DNA of 64,000 bases from Nakamurella silvestris (GTDB lineage: Bacteria > Actinomycetota > Actinomycetes > Mycobacteriales > Nakamurellaceae), in assembly GCA_003576535.1 (NCBI GenBank), contig QXCQ01000091.1:237877-301876 (forward strand). Reading direction: 5' to 3'. Position numbers and translations under genes: made by a program. Under the pieces are notes generated by a model, which was given only the letters and a program-made list of their open reading frames with translations, did not search any database and was not told the DNA's origin. Positions 8,053 to 16,959 of the stretch are shown in pieces. Each line of letters begins with the position of its first letter. The stretch's first letter is position 1.

Positions 8053-11000
8053 TCACCCCTGATCACCGAGCAGTTGTGCATACCGGTACAGGAAGGAGGA
8101 CATCGCCTGCCGGGACACCGCCAGGGTGGGCTGGAAGTTCCCGTCCGGGTAACCCGATGCCACACCCGTCTCCGCGGTGAGCCAGCGGATGTCGCCGCAG
8201 AAGGAGTTCTTGCGGGAGACGTCCTTGAAACCCGAGACCGCCAGGCACTTGGAGTTCAGCGAGCCCGGTACGCCGTAGCGGTGCAGGAATGCCGCCATCG
8301 CCTGCCGGTCGATCGTGCCCGACGGGTAGTACTTGCCGTCGGCGAAACCGGTGGACAGACCGTTGGTCTTCAGCCAGGAGATCTCACCGCAGAACGGATG
8401 GGAGATCGCCACGTCCGGGAACGGCTTCGCCTTGCACGCCGGGGCCTTCCCCCCGGAATGGGCGAACCGGTAGAGGAATGCGGCCATCGCGTCCCGGGCG
8501 ACCGGGTCACCCGGCCGGAATCCGTCGGTGAAGCCGGTGGCGATCTTGTTGTCGAGCATCCACTTGATCTCCTTGTTGAAGTTCACCTGCCCACCTGCGG
8601 CGTAGGTGAGGATGTCGACCTTCTGACCGGTGGCCCCCTGCTGGTGGACCACCATCAACTTGTCCGTGGTGGCGTTCTCCGACTTCATGATCGGGAATGA
8701 GTCACCACCCCGGTCCACCGCCAGGTCCCAGCCCTCGCCGCCCACCCAGAGGTCGGGGTCAGTGGCGTCGAAGGTGAACAGACTGCCGTCCGCCGGTGCG
8801 AAGTCGACGGCCGCGGAGCCACCGCTCTGCGCCAGGTAGGAGTCCACGGCCACCCGGTACCCGAAGGTGGCATCGGCCGGTACACCGTCCGGGAACAGGT
8901 CCGACAGGGCGACCGGCAGCAGCACCACGCTGGAGTTGAACAGGTTGGTGTTGATGTTGCCCGGAGCGAAGTTGGCCCAGATCGCGCTGACCGGACCGCC
9001 GGTCACCGGATCGAGGTCGTACAGGGTGGCCAGGAACAGATCGGAGTCCGGCTGCGGCTGCATCACGACTTCGAACTGCGGCGCATCGCTCTCCTGGTCC
9101 GTCCAGATGTCGACGTACGGGACCACCGCGACACCGGGGGTGGCCCAGTTGCCCCAGGTCGACACCGCGAAGGTGACGGTGGTCTTGTCCGGATCCCCGG
9201 TGTTGTGGAAGTCGGAGGCGACCCCGATCTGCCGCAGGTCCGCCGAGTCCGTGGTGGCGTTCGCGGAACAGAAGTCCACCACCGTCACCGAGCACCTGGG
9301 CAGCTTCGGACTGGTCCCGGCGAGCTGGTAGACGCTGGCCACCGACAGGAAGGAGGCATCACCCACCATCGTGTCGAGACCGGTGGGGGTCGTGTCCCCG
9401 TCGAGCACCCCGATCCCCGTCCCGGACAGGTAGACCGACGGCTGGCCGTTGATCACCCGGAAGGTAGAGGTGGTGGTGGAGACCGGCTTCGCCGCGGCGT
9501 AGACCGGAACCCGCAAGGCCTGACCACCGGTGGGGGTGATCAGCAGCCGACCGGAGGCATCGGAGATGTACTGCCGGGGAGCCCCGGACTGGACCGCCGC
9601 CATGGTCGGGTCGAGGAACTTCTTCAGCGCGCCCGGAACGATGGTCACCTTCACGGTGACCTCGCCCTTGGCCTTTGCGGCGACGGTGATCGTCGCCGGG
9701 CTGACCGAGTAGGTGACACCCGGCTGCTTGATGGCCGCGGCGTAGGTCACCTTGCTGGTGACCGCCGTCGTCCCGGTGTTCTGCACCGTGATCACCCGGG
9801 TCTGGGTGACCGTCGGGCCGTCGATCGGGACCTCGATGTTGCCGAAGGAGGCACTGACCGCACCCGGGACCGACTTGGCGTACGCGAGCAGCTTGTTGCT
9901 GACGGCGGACTTGGCGTCCACCCGGCCCGCACCGACGCGGTTGGGGCCGTAGATCTGCCCCGTCTGCCCCGGCTTGACGTACACGTCGTGGTTGGCCGTG
10001 TTCATGATGTCGGCCTTGATCTGCTCGACCGTCCAGGTCGGGTTCGTCTCCTTGACCAGGGCAGCGATACCCGCGGTGTGCGGGGTGGCCATCGAGGTTC
10101 CGGAGTAGGTGACGGCACCGTCACCGCTGCCGCTCAGCGCGGAGGAGATCTGGGTGCCGGGAGCTCCGACATCGGGCTTGACCACACCCAGGGTGCCGTT
10201 GCTGCCCCGGGAGGTGCTGGGGTTGGCCAGGTCCTCCAGTTCCGGGGTGGCGCTGGGCACACCGGCGAGGGATCCGTCGAAGGTGACCTGCAGGGTGCCC
10301 GCGTCCAGGGCGCTCTTCACCGCGGCGGTGCCGACGGAGTTGAACTGGAACAGCGGGATGTCGGCGCTGCCGGTGAGTCCGGCGTCGAAGATCGGGAGTT
10401 CGCTGGACATCACGATGCCTGCGGCACCGGCAGCGTGGGCCTTGCCGGCCCGGGCCACCGATCCGCAACCGATCTCCAGCGGCCAGACCAGCCAGACCAC
10501 CTTGCCGGCGACCGCGGCCTTGTCGGCCGTGGAGTAGTCGTTGCACCCTTCGGTGTTTCCGGCGGAGAGCTTGACCACCGGCAGCGGGCCGAGGTTGAGC
10601 CCCGCGTAGTTGTAGGAGACGGAGAACTGGCCGTTGTACTTCTTGGCCACGTTCGCCGGTGCGGTGACCACGATCTGGTCGAAGGTCATCCGGCGGGACG
10701 AGGTGTTGGCGACCGCGATCCCGCGGATCGCGTTCCCGGGGGTGCCGCCGACGTTGGTCAGGTCCCCGGCATTGCCCATCGCCGAGACGGTGACGATGCC
10801 CTTGGTGGCCATCAGGTCGACGAAGTAGTTCTCCGGGTCGTCCTCGGGGCCGTAGTCCGATCCCAGGGACATGTTGATGACATCGAGGTGGTCGGTGAAG
10901 TTGTGGTCCCCGTTGGGATCCAGGGCCCAGTCCAGGGCCTGCATGACGAGGTCGGTGCTGCCCTCGCAGCCGAAGACCCGGAGGGCGTAGAGATCGGCCA

Positions 11001-12000
11001 GCGGTGCGACACCGGGACCGATCTTGAGCTGTTCCAGGGTGGCCGGGGTCAGTGCCTTGTAGGCCGCGGCGGTCTTGCCGAAGGTGCTGCCGTCGGCCTT
11101 GACCCCGTAGCCGGCGGCGGTGCCGGCGACGTGGGAGCCGTGGGCGCCGCAGTCGAGCGGATCGGCATCGGGGGTGGCGACCGGGTTGTAGCTCGGGCTG
11201 TTCGGGTCGGCGTTGTAGGCGTCACCGGCGAAGTCGTAGCCGCCCTTGACCTTTGCCGTCTCCCAGGTCTCTGGGGCCGAGTGGCCGGCGGCGTCGAAGG
11301 CCGCCTTGGTTCCCGGGCCGCCGAAATCGGTGTGGGTGTAGTCGATACCGGTGTCGATGATGCCGATCTTGACCCCGGCGCCCAGTTTCCCGGTGGAGGC
11401 CCATTCGGCGAGGGTGTTGGTGGTCTCGACCGCACCGATGTTGTCGACCTTCTTCGGGACGACGGCGGTGATGGACAGCACCTGGGCATCGGCGGCCAGG
11501 GACTTCAAGGCGGCGGTATCGGCCTTGATCACCACACCGGGGATGGCATTGGAGGTGGTGTAGAGGACGGTGGCCTTGGAGTCCTTCTTCTTCGCCAGGC
11601 CCAGCAGGCGGTCGCTGTTCCTGGCGACGCTGGTCTGCTGGTTCGCCGCGGCGGTCCGGGCCGCCGCGGAGGTGAACCCGGCGTTCTCGGCCGCCTGATA
11701 GGCGCCCTGGCCCTTGAGCCGGACGAAAACGGTCTGGGTGCCGGCCGCCCGGGCGAAGAACGAGGAGGTCTTCTTCGCCTCGTCCGAGGTGGAAACCGCG
11801 GGCACCCCGGCATGGGCGAGGGTGGAGGCCCCGATCCCTCTGGCTTGATGGGAGACCGTCGAATCATCTCCGCCGACGGGTGGCGCGGCAGACGCTGCTG
11901 ATGCGGTGGGAGCCAAGGAAGCTCCGAGCACAGCCGTGAGCAGGATGGCCGTGGCGGCCGATCCCAGTCGCCGTGCCCGCCTCGATGATGGTGAAAACAT
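8053..12000 (-). CDS. Secreted subtilisin-like serine protease with PA domain and C-terminal SLH repeats
   Basis: Cell-surface S8 peptidase of 1315 aa. The chosen ATG has the ribosome site GAGGGGAA and begins a signal peptide (residues 1-38, cleavage after ASA); a frame-open extension of 68 codons upstream has no such features. A propeptide-like region spans about 80-185. The catalytic triad is Asp216 (IIDTG), His287 (GAHGSHVAG) and Ser636 (GTSMATPH). A protease-associated domain is inserted at about 480-560, and Ig-like domains follow Ser636. The last 180 residues hold three S-layer-homology repeats (DGFRPGDPVARDAMAAFLYR and two more), which usually bind pyruvylated wall polymers. It is inserted between leuB and serA and is probably a lineage-specific gain. 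Confidence 0.93.
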   Translation of the reverse strand: MFSPSSRRARRLGSAATAILLTAVLGASLAPTASAASAAPPVGGDDSTVSHQARGIGASTLAHAGVPAVSTSDEAKKTSSFFARAAGTQTVFVRLKGQGAYQAAENAGFTSAAARTAAANQQTSVARNSDRLLGLAKKKDSKATVLYTTSNAIPGVVIKADTAALKSLAADAQVLSITAVVPKKVDNIGAVETTNTLAEWASTGKLGAGVKIGIIDTGIDYTHTDFGGPGTKAAFDAAGHSAPETWETAKVKGGYDFAGDAYNADPNSPSYNPVATPDADPLDCGAHGSHVAGTAAGYGVKADGSTFGKTAAAYKALTPATLEQLKIGPGVAPLADLYALRVFGCEGSTDLVMQALDWALDPNGDHNFTDHLDVINMSLGSDYGPEDDPENYFVDLMATKGIVTVSAMGNAGDLTNVGGTPGNAIRGIAVANTSSRRMTFDQIVVTAPANVAKKYNGQFSVSYNYAGLNLGPLPVVKLSAGNTEGCNDYSTADKAAVAGKVVWLVWPLEIGCGSVARAGKAHAAGAAGIVMSSELPIFDAGLTGSADIPLFQFNSVGTAAVKSALDAGTLQVTFDGSLAGVPSATPELEDLANPSTSRGSNGTLGVVKPDVGAPGTQISSALSGSGDGAVTYSGTSMATPHTAGIAALVKETNPTWTVEQIKADIMNTANHDVYVKPGQTGQIYGPNRVGAGRVDAKSAVSNKLLAYAKSVPGAVSASFGNIEVPIDGPTVTQTRVITVQNTGTTAVTSKVTYAAAIKQPGVTYSVSPATITVAAKAKGEVTVKVTIVPGALKKFLDPTMAAVQSGAPRQYISDASGRLLITPTGGQALRVPVYAAAKPVSTTTSTFRVINGQPSVYLSGTGIGVLDGDTTPTGLDTMVGDASFLSVASVYQLAGTSPKLPRCSVTVVDFCSANATTDSADLRQIGVASDFHNTGDPDKTTVTFAVSTWGNWATPGVAVVPYVDIWTDQESDAPQFEVVMQPQPDSDLFLATLYDLDPVTGGPVSAIWANFAPGNINTNLFNSSVVLLPVALSDLFPDGVPADATFGYRVAVDSYLAQSGGSAAVDFAPADGSLFTFDATDPDLWVGGEGWDLAVDRGGDSFPIMKSENATTDKLMVVHQQGATGQKVDILTYAAGGQVNFNKEIKWMLDNKIATGFTDGFRPGDPVARDAMAAFLYRFAHSGGKAPACKAKPFPDVAISHPFCGEISWLKTNGLSTGFADGKYYPSGTIDRQAMAAFLHRYGVPGSLNSKCLAVSGFKDVSRKNSFCGDIRWLTAETGVASGYPDGNFQPTLAVSRQAMSSFLYRYAQLLGDQG

Positions 12001-12183
12001 GTTTCCCCTCACCCACGGAGCAGTCCAGCGGCCATGGGTGGTCGGGTCCCTGAGATGGTGGCCCTCGTCGCCCGCGTCGCAGCCCCGTACTGCGGCTGAC
12101 CGCGCTCCGTAGGAACCCGAGGTTACTGCGTGAAACCGCTGTGGGCGCGGTGAAAATTTCCTGTGAACACAGGTTTGATCAGC

Positions 12184-12236
12184 AAGAAAAGGGGTAGCGG
12201 GCAAACTTTCACCCTAGTGGGTGAGAGCTTGCCCGC
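12184..12236 (-). terminator. Intrinsic terminator of serA
   Basis: An 18-bp stem with two imperfect pairs (12197-12214 with 12219-12236) and a 4-base loop, followed on the minus strand by CCCCTTTTCTT. It begins 27 bases after the serA stop. The remainder of the gap to 12000 must hold the protease promoter. Confidence 0.85.
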
Positions 12237-12262
12237 CACCTCTGACCGGATCGGTCGAGCGG

Positions 12263-13858
12263 TCAGTCGGCGGGGCGGATCGCCCGCACGGCCTCGGCCT
12301 CGACGGCCGTCTCCAGCTCGGCGAGGATCTCGCTCGACGGTGCGGCATCGGTCCGCAGGACCATGATCGCGGCCCGCCCGGAGACGGTCTGCGAGATCTG
12401 GGCCGCCTGGATGTTGACCCCGGCCTTGCCCAGCACGGCACCGACGGTCCCCATGACACCCGGGCGGTCCTGGTAGGCGACCAGGAGCAGATGACCGGCG
12501 GCGCGCAGGTCGAAATGCCGACCGTTGATCTCCACCAGCTTGGCGACCTGGTTCTGGCCCGACAGGGTGCCGGTGACGGTACGGGTGGCACCGTCCGGCA
12601 TGGCCGCGCGCAGGGTGACCGAGGAACGGTAGTCGTCGATCTCACTGGTGGAGGTGGCCGAGATGGTCAACCCGTTCGCCGCCGCCAACGTCGGCGCGTT
12701 CACGAAGGTCACCGACTCCTCGATGACGTCACCGAAGATGCCGCGCACCGCCGCGAGCTGCAGGATCGAGGAGTCCTCCGCGGCGAGGTCGCCACGGACC
12801 TCGACCACGACGGAGCTGGGGATACCGCCGCCGACGGCCGTCAGGACGGTACCCAGACGCGAGACCAGCGGGATCCACGGTCGCACCTCGTCGCTGACCG
12901 GGCCGGAGGCCTGCACGTTGACGGCATCGGGAACGAAGTCCCCGCGCAGTGCCAGTTTGACCGAGCGGGCGACCGCGGTGCCCGCCTTGTCCTGGGCCTC
13001 CTCGGTCGAGGCACCGAGGTGGGGGGTGAGAACGACGTTCGGGATCCCGCGCAGCGGGTTCTCCGGCGTCGCCGGCTCGGTGACGTAGACGTCGATGCCC
13101 GCGCCGCCGATCCGACCCTCACGGGCGGCGTCGGCCAGTGCCTGTTCGTCGATCAGTCCGCCGCGGGCGGCGTTGATGATGATGACGTTCGGCTTCACGG
13201 TGCGCAGTTCCGCCTCGCCGATCAGACCGAGGGTCTCCGGCGTACGCGGCAGGTGGATGGAGATGATGTCGGCCGTGGCGAGCAGGGTCGGCAGGTCGAC
13301 GAGGGTGACCCCCATGGCGGCGGCGCGCGCCGGCTGCAGGTAGGGGTCGTACGCGATGACATTGGTGCCGAAGGCGGCGATCCGGGCCGCGAAGAGCTGC
13401 CCGATCCGGCCCAGACCCACCACACCGACGGTCTTCTCGGCGATCTCGACACCGGAGTACTTGGCCCGCTTCCACAGGCTTTCCTGCATGGAGGAGTTCG
13501 CCTCAGGAACCCGACGGGCCACGGCCAGCAACAGGGCGATGGCGTGCTCGGCGGCCGAGATGATGTTGGACTGCGGGGCGTTGACCACCAGCACACCGCG
13601 AGCGGTGGCCGCCGGGACGTCCACGTTGTCCAGGCCGATCCCGGCCCGGGCCACGACCTTCAGCTTCGGCGCAGCGGCGAGGGCCTCGGCGTCGATCTGG
13701 GTCGCGGAACGGATGAGGATGGCATGGGCCTCGGCGAGTGCGGGCAGCAGAGCGGATCGATCGGCGCCGTCCACGTGACGGATGTCGAAACCCTCCCCGA
13801 GCGCTTCGATGGCGGAGGGGGCAAGTTCTTCGGCAATCAGCACCACGGGCTGTGACAC
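12263..13858 (-). CDS. serA: D-3-phosphoglycerate dehydrogenase
   Basis: First enzyme of serine synthesis: 3-phosphoglycerate plus NAD+ to 3-phosphohydroxypyruvate. The 531 aa length is the long form with an intervening domain. The Rossmann motif GLGRIG is at 148-153, catalytic regions are NAARGGLIDE and TPHLGAST, the allosteric substrate-binding (ASB) domain spans about 320-450, and an ACT domain at about 455-531 (AYQDRPGVMGTVGAVL) provides serine feedback control as in M. tuberculosis SerA. It is followed by a strong terminator and preceded by a 300-base divergent gap. Confidence 0.97.
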   Translation of the reverse strand: MSQPVVLIAEELAPSAIEALGEGFDIRHVDGADRSALLPALAEAHAILIRSATQIDAEALAAAPKLKVVARAGIGLDNVDVPAATARGVLVVNAPQSNIISAAEHAIALLLAVARRVPEANSSMQESLWKRAKYSGVEIAEKTVGVVGLGRIGQLFAARIAAFGTNVIAYDPYLQPARAAAMGVTLVDLPTLLATADIISIHLPRTPETLGLIGEAELRTVKPNVIIINAARGGLIDEQALADAAREGRIGGAGIDVYVTEPATPENPLRGIPNVVLTPHLGASTEEAQDKAGTAVARSVKLALRGDFVPDAVNVQASGPVSDEVRPWIPLVSRLGTVLTAVGGGIPSSVVVEVRGDLAAEDSSILQLAAVRGIFGDVIEESVTFVNAPTLAAANGLTISATSTSEIDDYRSSVTLRAAMPDGATRTVTGTLSGQNQVAKLVEINGRHFDLRAAGHLLLVAYQDRPGVMGTVGAVLGKAGVNIQAAQISQTVSGRAAIMVLRTDAAPSSEILAELETAVEAEAVRAIRPAD

Positions 13859-14166
13859 GGGACTTCAACTCCGATACTCATCGACTGGAAAACTGGAAGA
13901 CCACCGGGAAGTACCTCGGGCGACGCCGCCCGGCCGTTTCCTTGTGGGAGGTCCGACCGACGGGCCGCACGTGTGTGGTCCGTCGGCAATCGTAGCCATG
14001 TATCGGCACCGCTTGATGTCAGCCCCCGCCCAGCCGCCCGGTGCGGGGAGTGCCTAGGGTGTGTCTCCTGATCCCTCCGGGCTTTCCGGACGGTGTCTCC
14101 CCTCGGGCCACCGCCCGACGGGCTCGACCTCGTTGGCGACAACGACCGGTTAGTGGGGGAAACCAG
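13859..14166. other. Divergent intergenic region serA / membrane protein
   Basis: These 308 bases hold no gene that I can support. They must contain the two outward promoters. I see no convincing -35/-10 pair, operator or RNA structure beyond a Shine-Dalgarno run (GGGGGAAA) before 14167. Confidence 0.5.
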
Positions 14167-14814
14167 ATGACGATGCCCGAGGACCCGTACCGAGCACAGA
14201 ACCCGGCCCCCGGCCCGATTCCCTTCCCGCCGCCGGCCCCGCCCGGTGGTCCGGGTCTGCAGTACCCCGGTCAGCAGTACCCCGGCCAGCAGCAGGGATC
14301 GGCCGGGTGGCCGGGGGAACCCGAGATCGTCAGCGCCGACGAGCGGTCGTGGACCTACAACGAGTTCGACCGGCGGGACGGACGGGAGTTCGGGGACCCC
14401 TACACCGGGCCGATGCTCGCCGTTCGGCCACGGAAGGTCACGGTGGCGGCCGTCCTCGCCTTCATCTCGGGCGGGCTGAACCTGCTGGTCGCAGTCTTCC
14501 TCCTGACCGGAGAGGACCTGCTCACCGACAACCCCGTCGACCTGACCATTTTCGCCGTCGCCATCCTGGTGTGCGTCCTCTACATCACCGGCGGTGTGCT
14601 GGGCCTGGCCGGGCGGGACGGACGTCTTCTCGTCATCGGAGCGGGGGCGTCCATCGCCGTGAGCCTGCTGTCGATCGTGTCCGGCCTCTCCCAGGGTGTT
14701 TCGGTCGTCCCGGCCGATGTGACCGGCGTGGTGCTGCCGATCATCATCATCACCCGGTTGTTGCACCCGTGGCCCCGCGCCTGGTTCCGGTCCAAGGGAG
14801 GCTCGACCTTCTGA
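14167..14814 (+). CDS. Small four-helix membrane protein with proline-rich N-terminus (unknown function)
   Basis: I do not recognise a specific family. The 215 aa protein starts at an ATG preceded by GTGGGGGAAACC, which fixes the start over an upstream in-frame ATG. Residues 1-45 are rich in Pro, Gly, Gln and Tyr and include two YPGQQ repeats; four hydrophobic segments follow at about 92-114, 122-144, 150-170 and 178-200. This layout (disordered Pro/Gly/Gln cytoplasmic tail plus short helices) is common in actinobacterial envelope proteins. It stands alone between serA and an oxidoreductase gene. Confidence 0.75.
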   Translation: MTMPEDPYRAQNPAPGPIPFPPPAPPGGPGLQYPGQQYPGQQQGSAGWPGEPEIVSADERSWTYNEFDRRDGREFGDPYTGPMLAVRPRKVTVAAVLAFISGGLNLLVAVFLLTGEDLLTDNPVDLTIFAVAILVCVLYITGGVLGLAGRDGRLLVIGAGASIAVSLLSIVSGLSQGVSVVPADVTGVVLPIIIITRLLHPWPRAWFRSKGGSTF

Positions 14815-14856
14815 ACGCTCCGCCGCCGGGTACGCGGCAGGGGCACGGCGGACCCT

Positions 14857-14878
14857 CGCTGCCGGACCGCCGGCAGCG
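14857..14878 (+). terminator. Hairpin after the membrane protein gene
   Basis: Perfect 9-bp arms CGCTGCCGG and CCGGCAGCG with a 4-base loop, 43 bases past the stop at 14814. No U-tract follows. Confidence 0.45.
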
Positions 14879-15020
14879 GGGCCACTGCTAGGGTCGGACG
14901 GGTCGACGGCGGAGGCGAATCGGCGCGTGACGTGGTGCGGGAGTTCCGATCCGACTGCGGAACACGGCGGTGCGCGGCCCCGGAAGTTCCCTTAGAACCA
15001 CCAGCAGAACAAAGGTGTCC

Positions 15021-16469
15021 ATGAACCCGGATGTAGTGATCGTCGGCTCCGGCCCGAACGCCCTGGCCGGTGCCGTCACGATGGCCAGGGCCGGACTCAA
15101 GGTCCAGGTCTACGAACGTGCGGCGACCATCGGCGGCGGGGCGCGGACCCAGGAGCTGACCCTGCCCGGATTCCGGCACGACGTCTGCTCGGCCATCCAC
15201 CCGATGGCCGTGGCGTCGCCGTTCTTCCAGAAGTTCGGTCTGGACAAGCGGGTCGAGTTCATCACCCCGGAGCTGTCCTACGGTCAGCCGTTGGACGGCG
15301 GCCGGGCGGGGTTCGCCTACCGTGATCTGGATCGCACGGTGGACGGCCTCGGCAAGGACGGCGCGGCCTGGGGTCGGCTGATGCGGCCGCTGGTGGACAA
15401 CATCGCCGATCTGGTGGAATTCACCGGTTCTTCGTTGATCAACGTCCCGCGCCACCCGGTGACCACCGCACGATTCGGGTTGCGGGTCCTCGAACAGGGT
15501 TCCCCCGCCTGGCGTTTCCGCTTCGACGGCGACATCGCCCCCGCCCTGCTCGCCGGGGTGAACGCCCATGCGATCGGCCGGATGCCACGGCTGTCCTCGG
15601 CCGGGGCCGGCCTGATGCTCGGCGCCAACGCCCACGCCGGGGGGTGGCCGCTCCCCCGGGGTGGCAGCCAGGCGATCATCGACGCCATGGCCGAGGACCT
15701 GATCGCCCACGGTGGTGCGATCGAGACCGGCACCGAGATCACCTCTGTAGCCGAGTTCTCCGGGGCGAAGGCCGTGCTGCTGGACGTCTCCGCGCGCGGG
15801 CTGGACCGGATCGTGGGCGACCAGCTCCCGGACCGGTACCGGAAAGCCCTGCGCCGGTTCAAGTTCGGCGACGGCGTGGCGAAGATCGACTTCGCCCTCT
15901 CCGGTCCGGTGAAATGGGCCAACCCCGAGTTGGACAAGGCCGGGACCATCCACGTCGGTGGGACCAGGGCCGAGGTGGCACGGTCGGAGGACCAGGTCGC
16001 CCGCGGGGCCCACCCGTCACAGCCGTACGTCCTCGTCTCCCAGCCCTCGGTGTTCGACGACACCCGCGCACCGGCCGGCAAACACGTGCTGTGGGCCTAT
16101 GCCCATGTGCCCCACGGCTCCTCGGTGGACATGACCGAGGCGATCACCTCCCAGATCGAGAGGTTCGCCCCCGGATTCCGTGATCTCGTACTGGCCTCCT
16201 CGCACCGGTCGGCCGTCGAGATCGAGCAGTACAACCCCAACTACGTCGGTGGCGACATCTCCTCCGGTGCCGTGACGACCTGGCAGCTGCTCAAACGACC
16301 GGTGGTGTCCCTCGACCCGTGGCGCACCCCGGCGAAGGGGATCTACCTCTGTTCCTCGGCGACCCCACCCGGCACGGCGGTGCACGGCCTGTGCGGCTGG
16401 TACGCAGCCCTGAGCGCGCTGAAACACGAGTTCGGCATCACCCAGGAGCCGGACCTCTCCCCCGTCTGA
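15021..16469 (+). CDS. FAD-dependent oxidoreductase, phytoene-desaturase-like
   Basis: A 482 aa flavoprotein of the amine-oxidase/CrtI superfamily. The FAD-binding motif VIVGSGPNALAGAVTMARAG lies at 6-25, then YERAATIGGGART; the C-terminal FAD contact is GIYLCSSATPPGTAVHG. The chosen ATG has AAAGGTG 5-6 bases upstream, while the frame is open for 17 more codons. No carotenoid genes are nearby, and the same subfamily includes uncharacterised NAD(P)/FAD proteins (pyridine-nucleotide-disulphide domain-containing protein 2-like), so the substrate is unknown. A 70-bp palindrome follows the stop. Confidence 0.85.
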   Translation: MNPDVVIVGSGPNALAGAVTMARAGLKVQVYERAATIGGGARTQELTLPGFRHDVCSAIHPMAVASPFFQKFGLDKRVEFITPELSYGQPLDGGRAGFAYRDLDRTVDGLGKDGAAWGRLMRPLVDNIADLVEFTGSSLINVPRHPVTTARFGLRVLEQGSPAWRFRFDGDIAPALLAGVNAHAIGRMPRLSSAGAGLMLGANAHAGGWPLPRGGSQAIIDAMAEDLIAHGGAIETGTEITSVAEFSGAKAVLLDVSARGLDRIVGDQLPDRYRKALRRFKFGDGVAKIDFALSGPVKWANPELDKAGTIHVGGTRAEVARSEDQVARGAHPSQPYVLVSQPSVFDDTRAPAGKHVLWAYAHVPHGSSVDMTEAITSQIERFAPGFRDLVLASSHRSAVEIEQYNPNYVGGDISSGAVTTWQLLKRPVVSLDPWRTPAKGIYLCSSATPPGTAVHGLCGWYAALSALKHEFGITQEPDLSPV

Positions 16470-16494
16470 GAACCCCGTTCCCGCGCCTCGACCC

Positions 16495-16564
16495 GTTCCC
16501 GCGCACCGTGTCGGGATCCGCGCATCCAGCAGGGTGCGCCGATCCCGAATGGGTGCGCGGGAAC
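16495..16564. repeat. 70-bp palindromic element, copy 2
   Basis: The arms GTTCCCGCGCACC and GGTGCGCGGGAAC enclose an inner inverted sequence with TCGGGATC and GATCCCGA and a GCGCA/TGCGC core. A partial extra left arm (16477-16486) precedes it. It lies between an oxidoreductase and an ArsR-type gene on the same strand, 26 bases after the stop, so it may act as the terminator. Confidence 0.9.
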
Positions 16565-16599
16565 GGCTGCGCCCAGCCCGACACCAGTACAGCATTGGC

Positions 16600-16625
16600 T
16601 GAATACAGCCATCGATGTACAGTCA
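16600..16625 (+). promoter_or_regulatory. Imperfect dyad overlapping the start of the ArsR-type gene (putative operator)
   Basis: TGAATACA and TGTACAGTCA form an interrupted inverted repeat around the start codon region. ArsR/SmtB proteins bind imperfect dyads that overlap their own promoters, so autoregulation at this site is plausible. No binding evidence. Confidence 0.35.
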
Positions 16626-16959
16626 GCGGATGGAACTCCTCACCCACGCCGCGGTACTGGCCCGGTTCGGCCACGCCCTCTCCGACCCGACCCGGGTCCG
16701 GATCCTGCTGGCCCTGCGCGAGGCACCCGGGTACCCGGCCGAACTCGCCGAACAGCTGGAGGTCTCGCGGCAGGGACTGTCCAACCACCTGAGCTGCCTG
16801 CGCGGCTGCGGGCTGGTCGTCACCGCCCCGGAGGGCAGACGGACCCGGTACGAACTGGCCGACCCCCGGTTGGGGCACGCCCTGACCGACCTGCTCGGGG
16901 TGGTGCTGGCCGTCGACCCCGACCACTGCGCGAACGCCGCCGACGAGGGCTGCTGCTGA
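16615..16959 (+). CDS. ArsR/SmtB-family metal-sensing repressor, CmtR-like
   Basis: Winged-helix repressor of 114 aa that should release DNA on binding metal. The helix-turn-helix is at about 42-65 (LEVSRQGLSNHLSCLRGCGL). Cys61 and Cys65 in SCLRGC, and Cys105 in DPDHC, match the spacing of the Cd(II)/Pb(II) ligands Cys57, Cys61 and Cys102 of M. tuberculosis CmtR. Further cysteines end the chain (EGCC). An internal ATG at codon 6 (16630) may be the true start. It overlaps the transporter gene by 1 base (TGATG), so the pair is an operon and the transporter is its likely target. Confidence 0.85.
   Translation: MYSQRMELLTHAAVLARFGHALSDPTRVRILLALREAPGYPAELAEQLEVSRQGLSNHLSCLRGCGLVVTAPEGRRTRYELADPRLGHALTDLLGVVLAVDPDHCANAADEGCC

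Noticed and set aside
12001-12204. 68-codon N-terminal extension of the subtilase
   Set aside because: It would bury the signal peptide in the middle of the protein, while a good ribosome site precedes the ATG at 12000.
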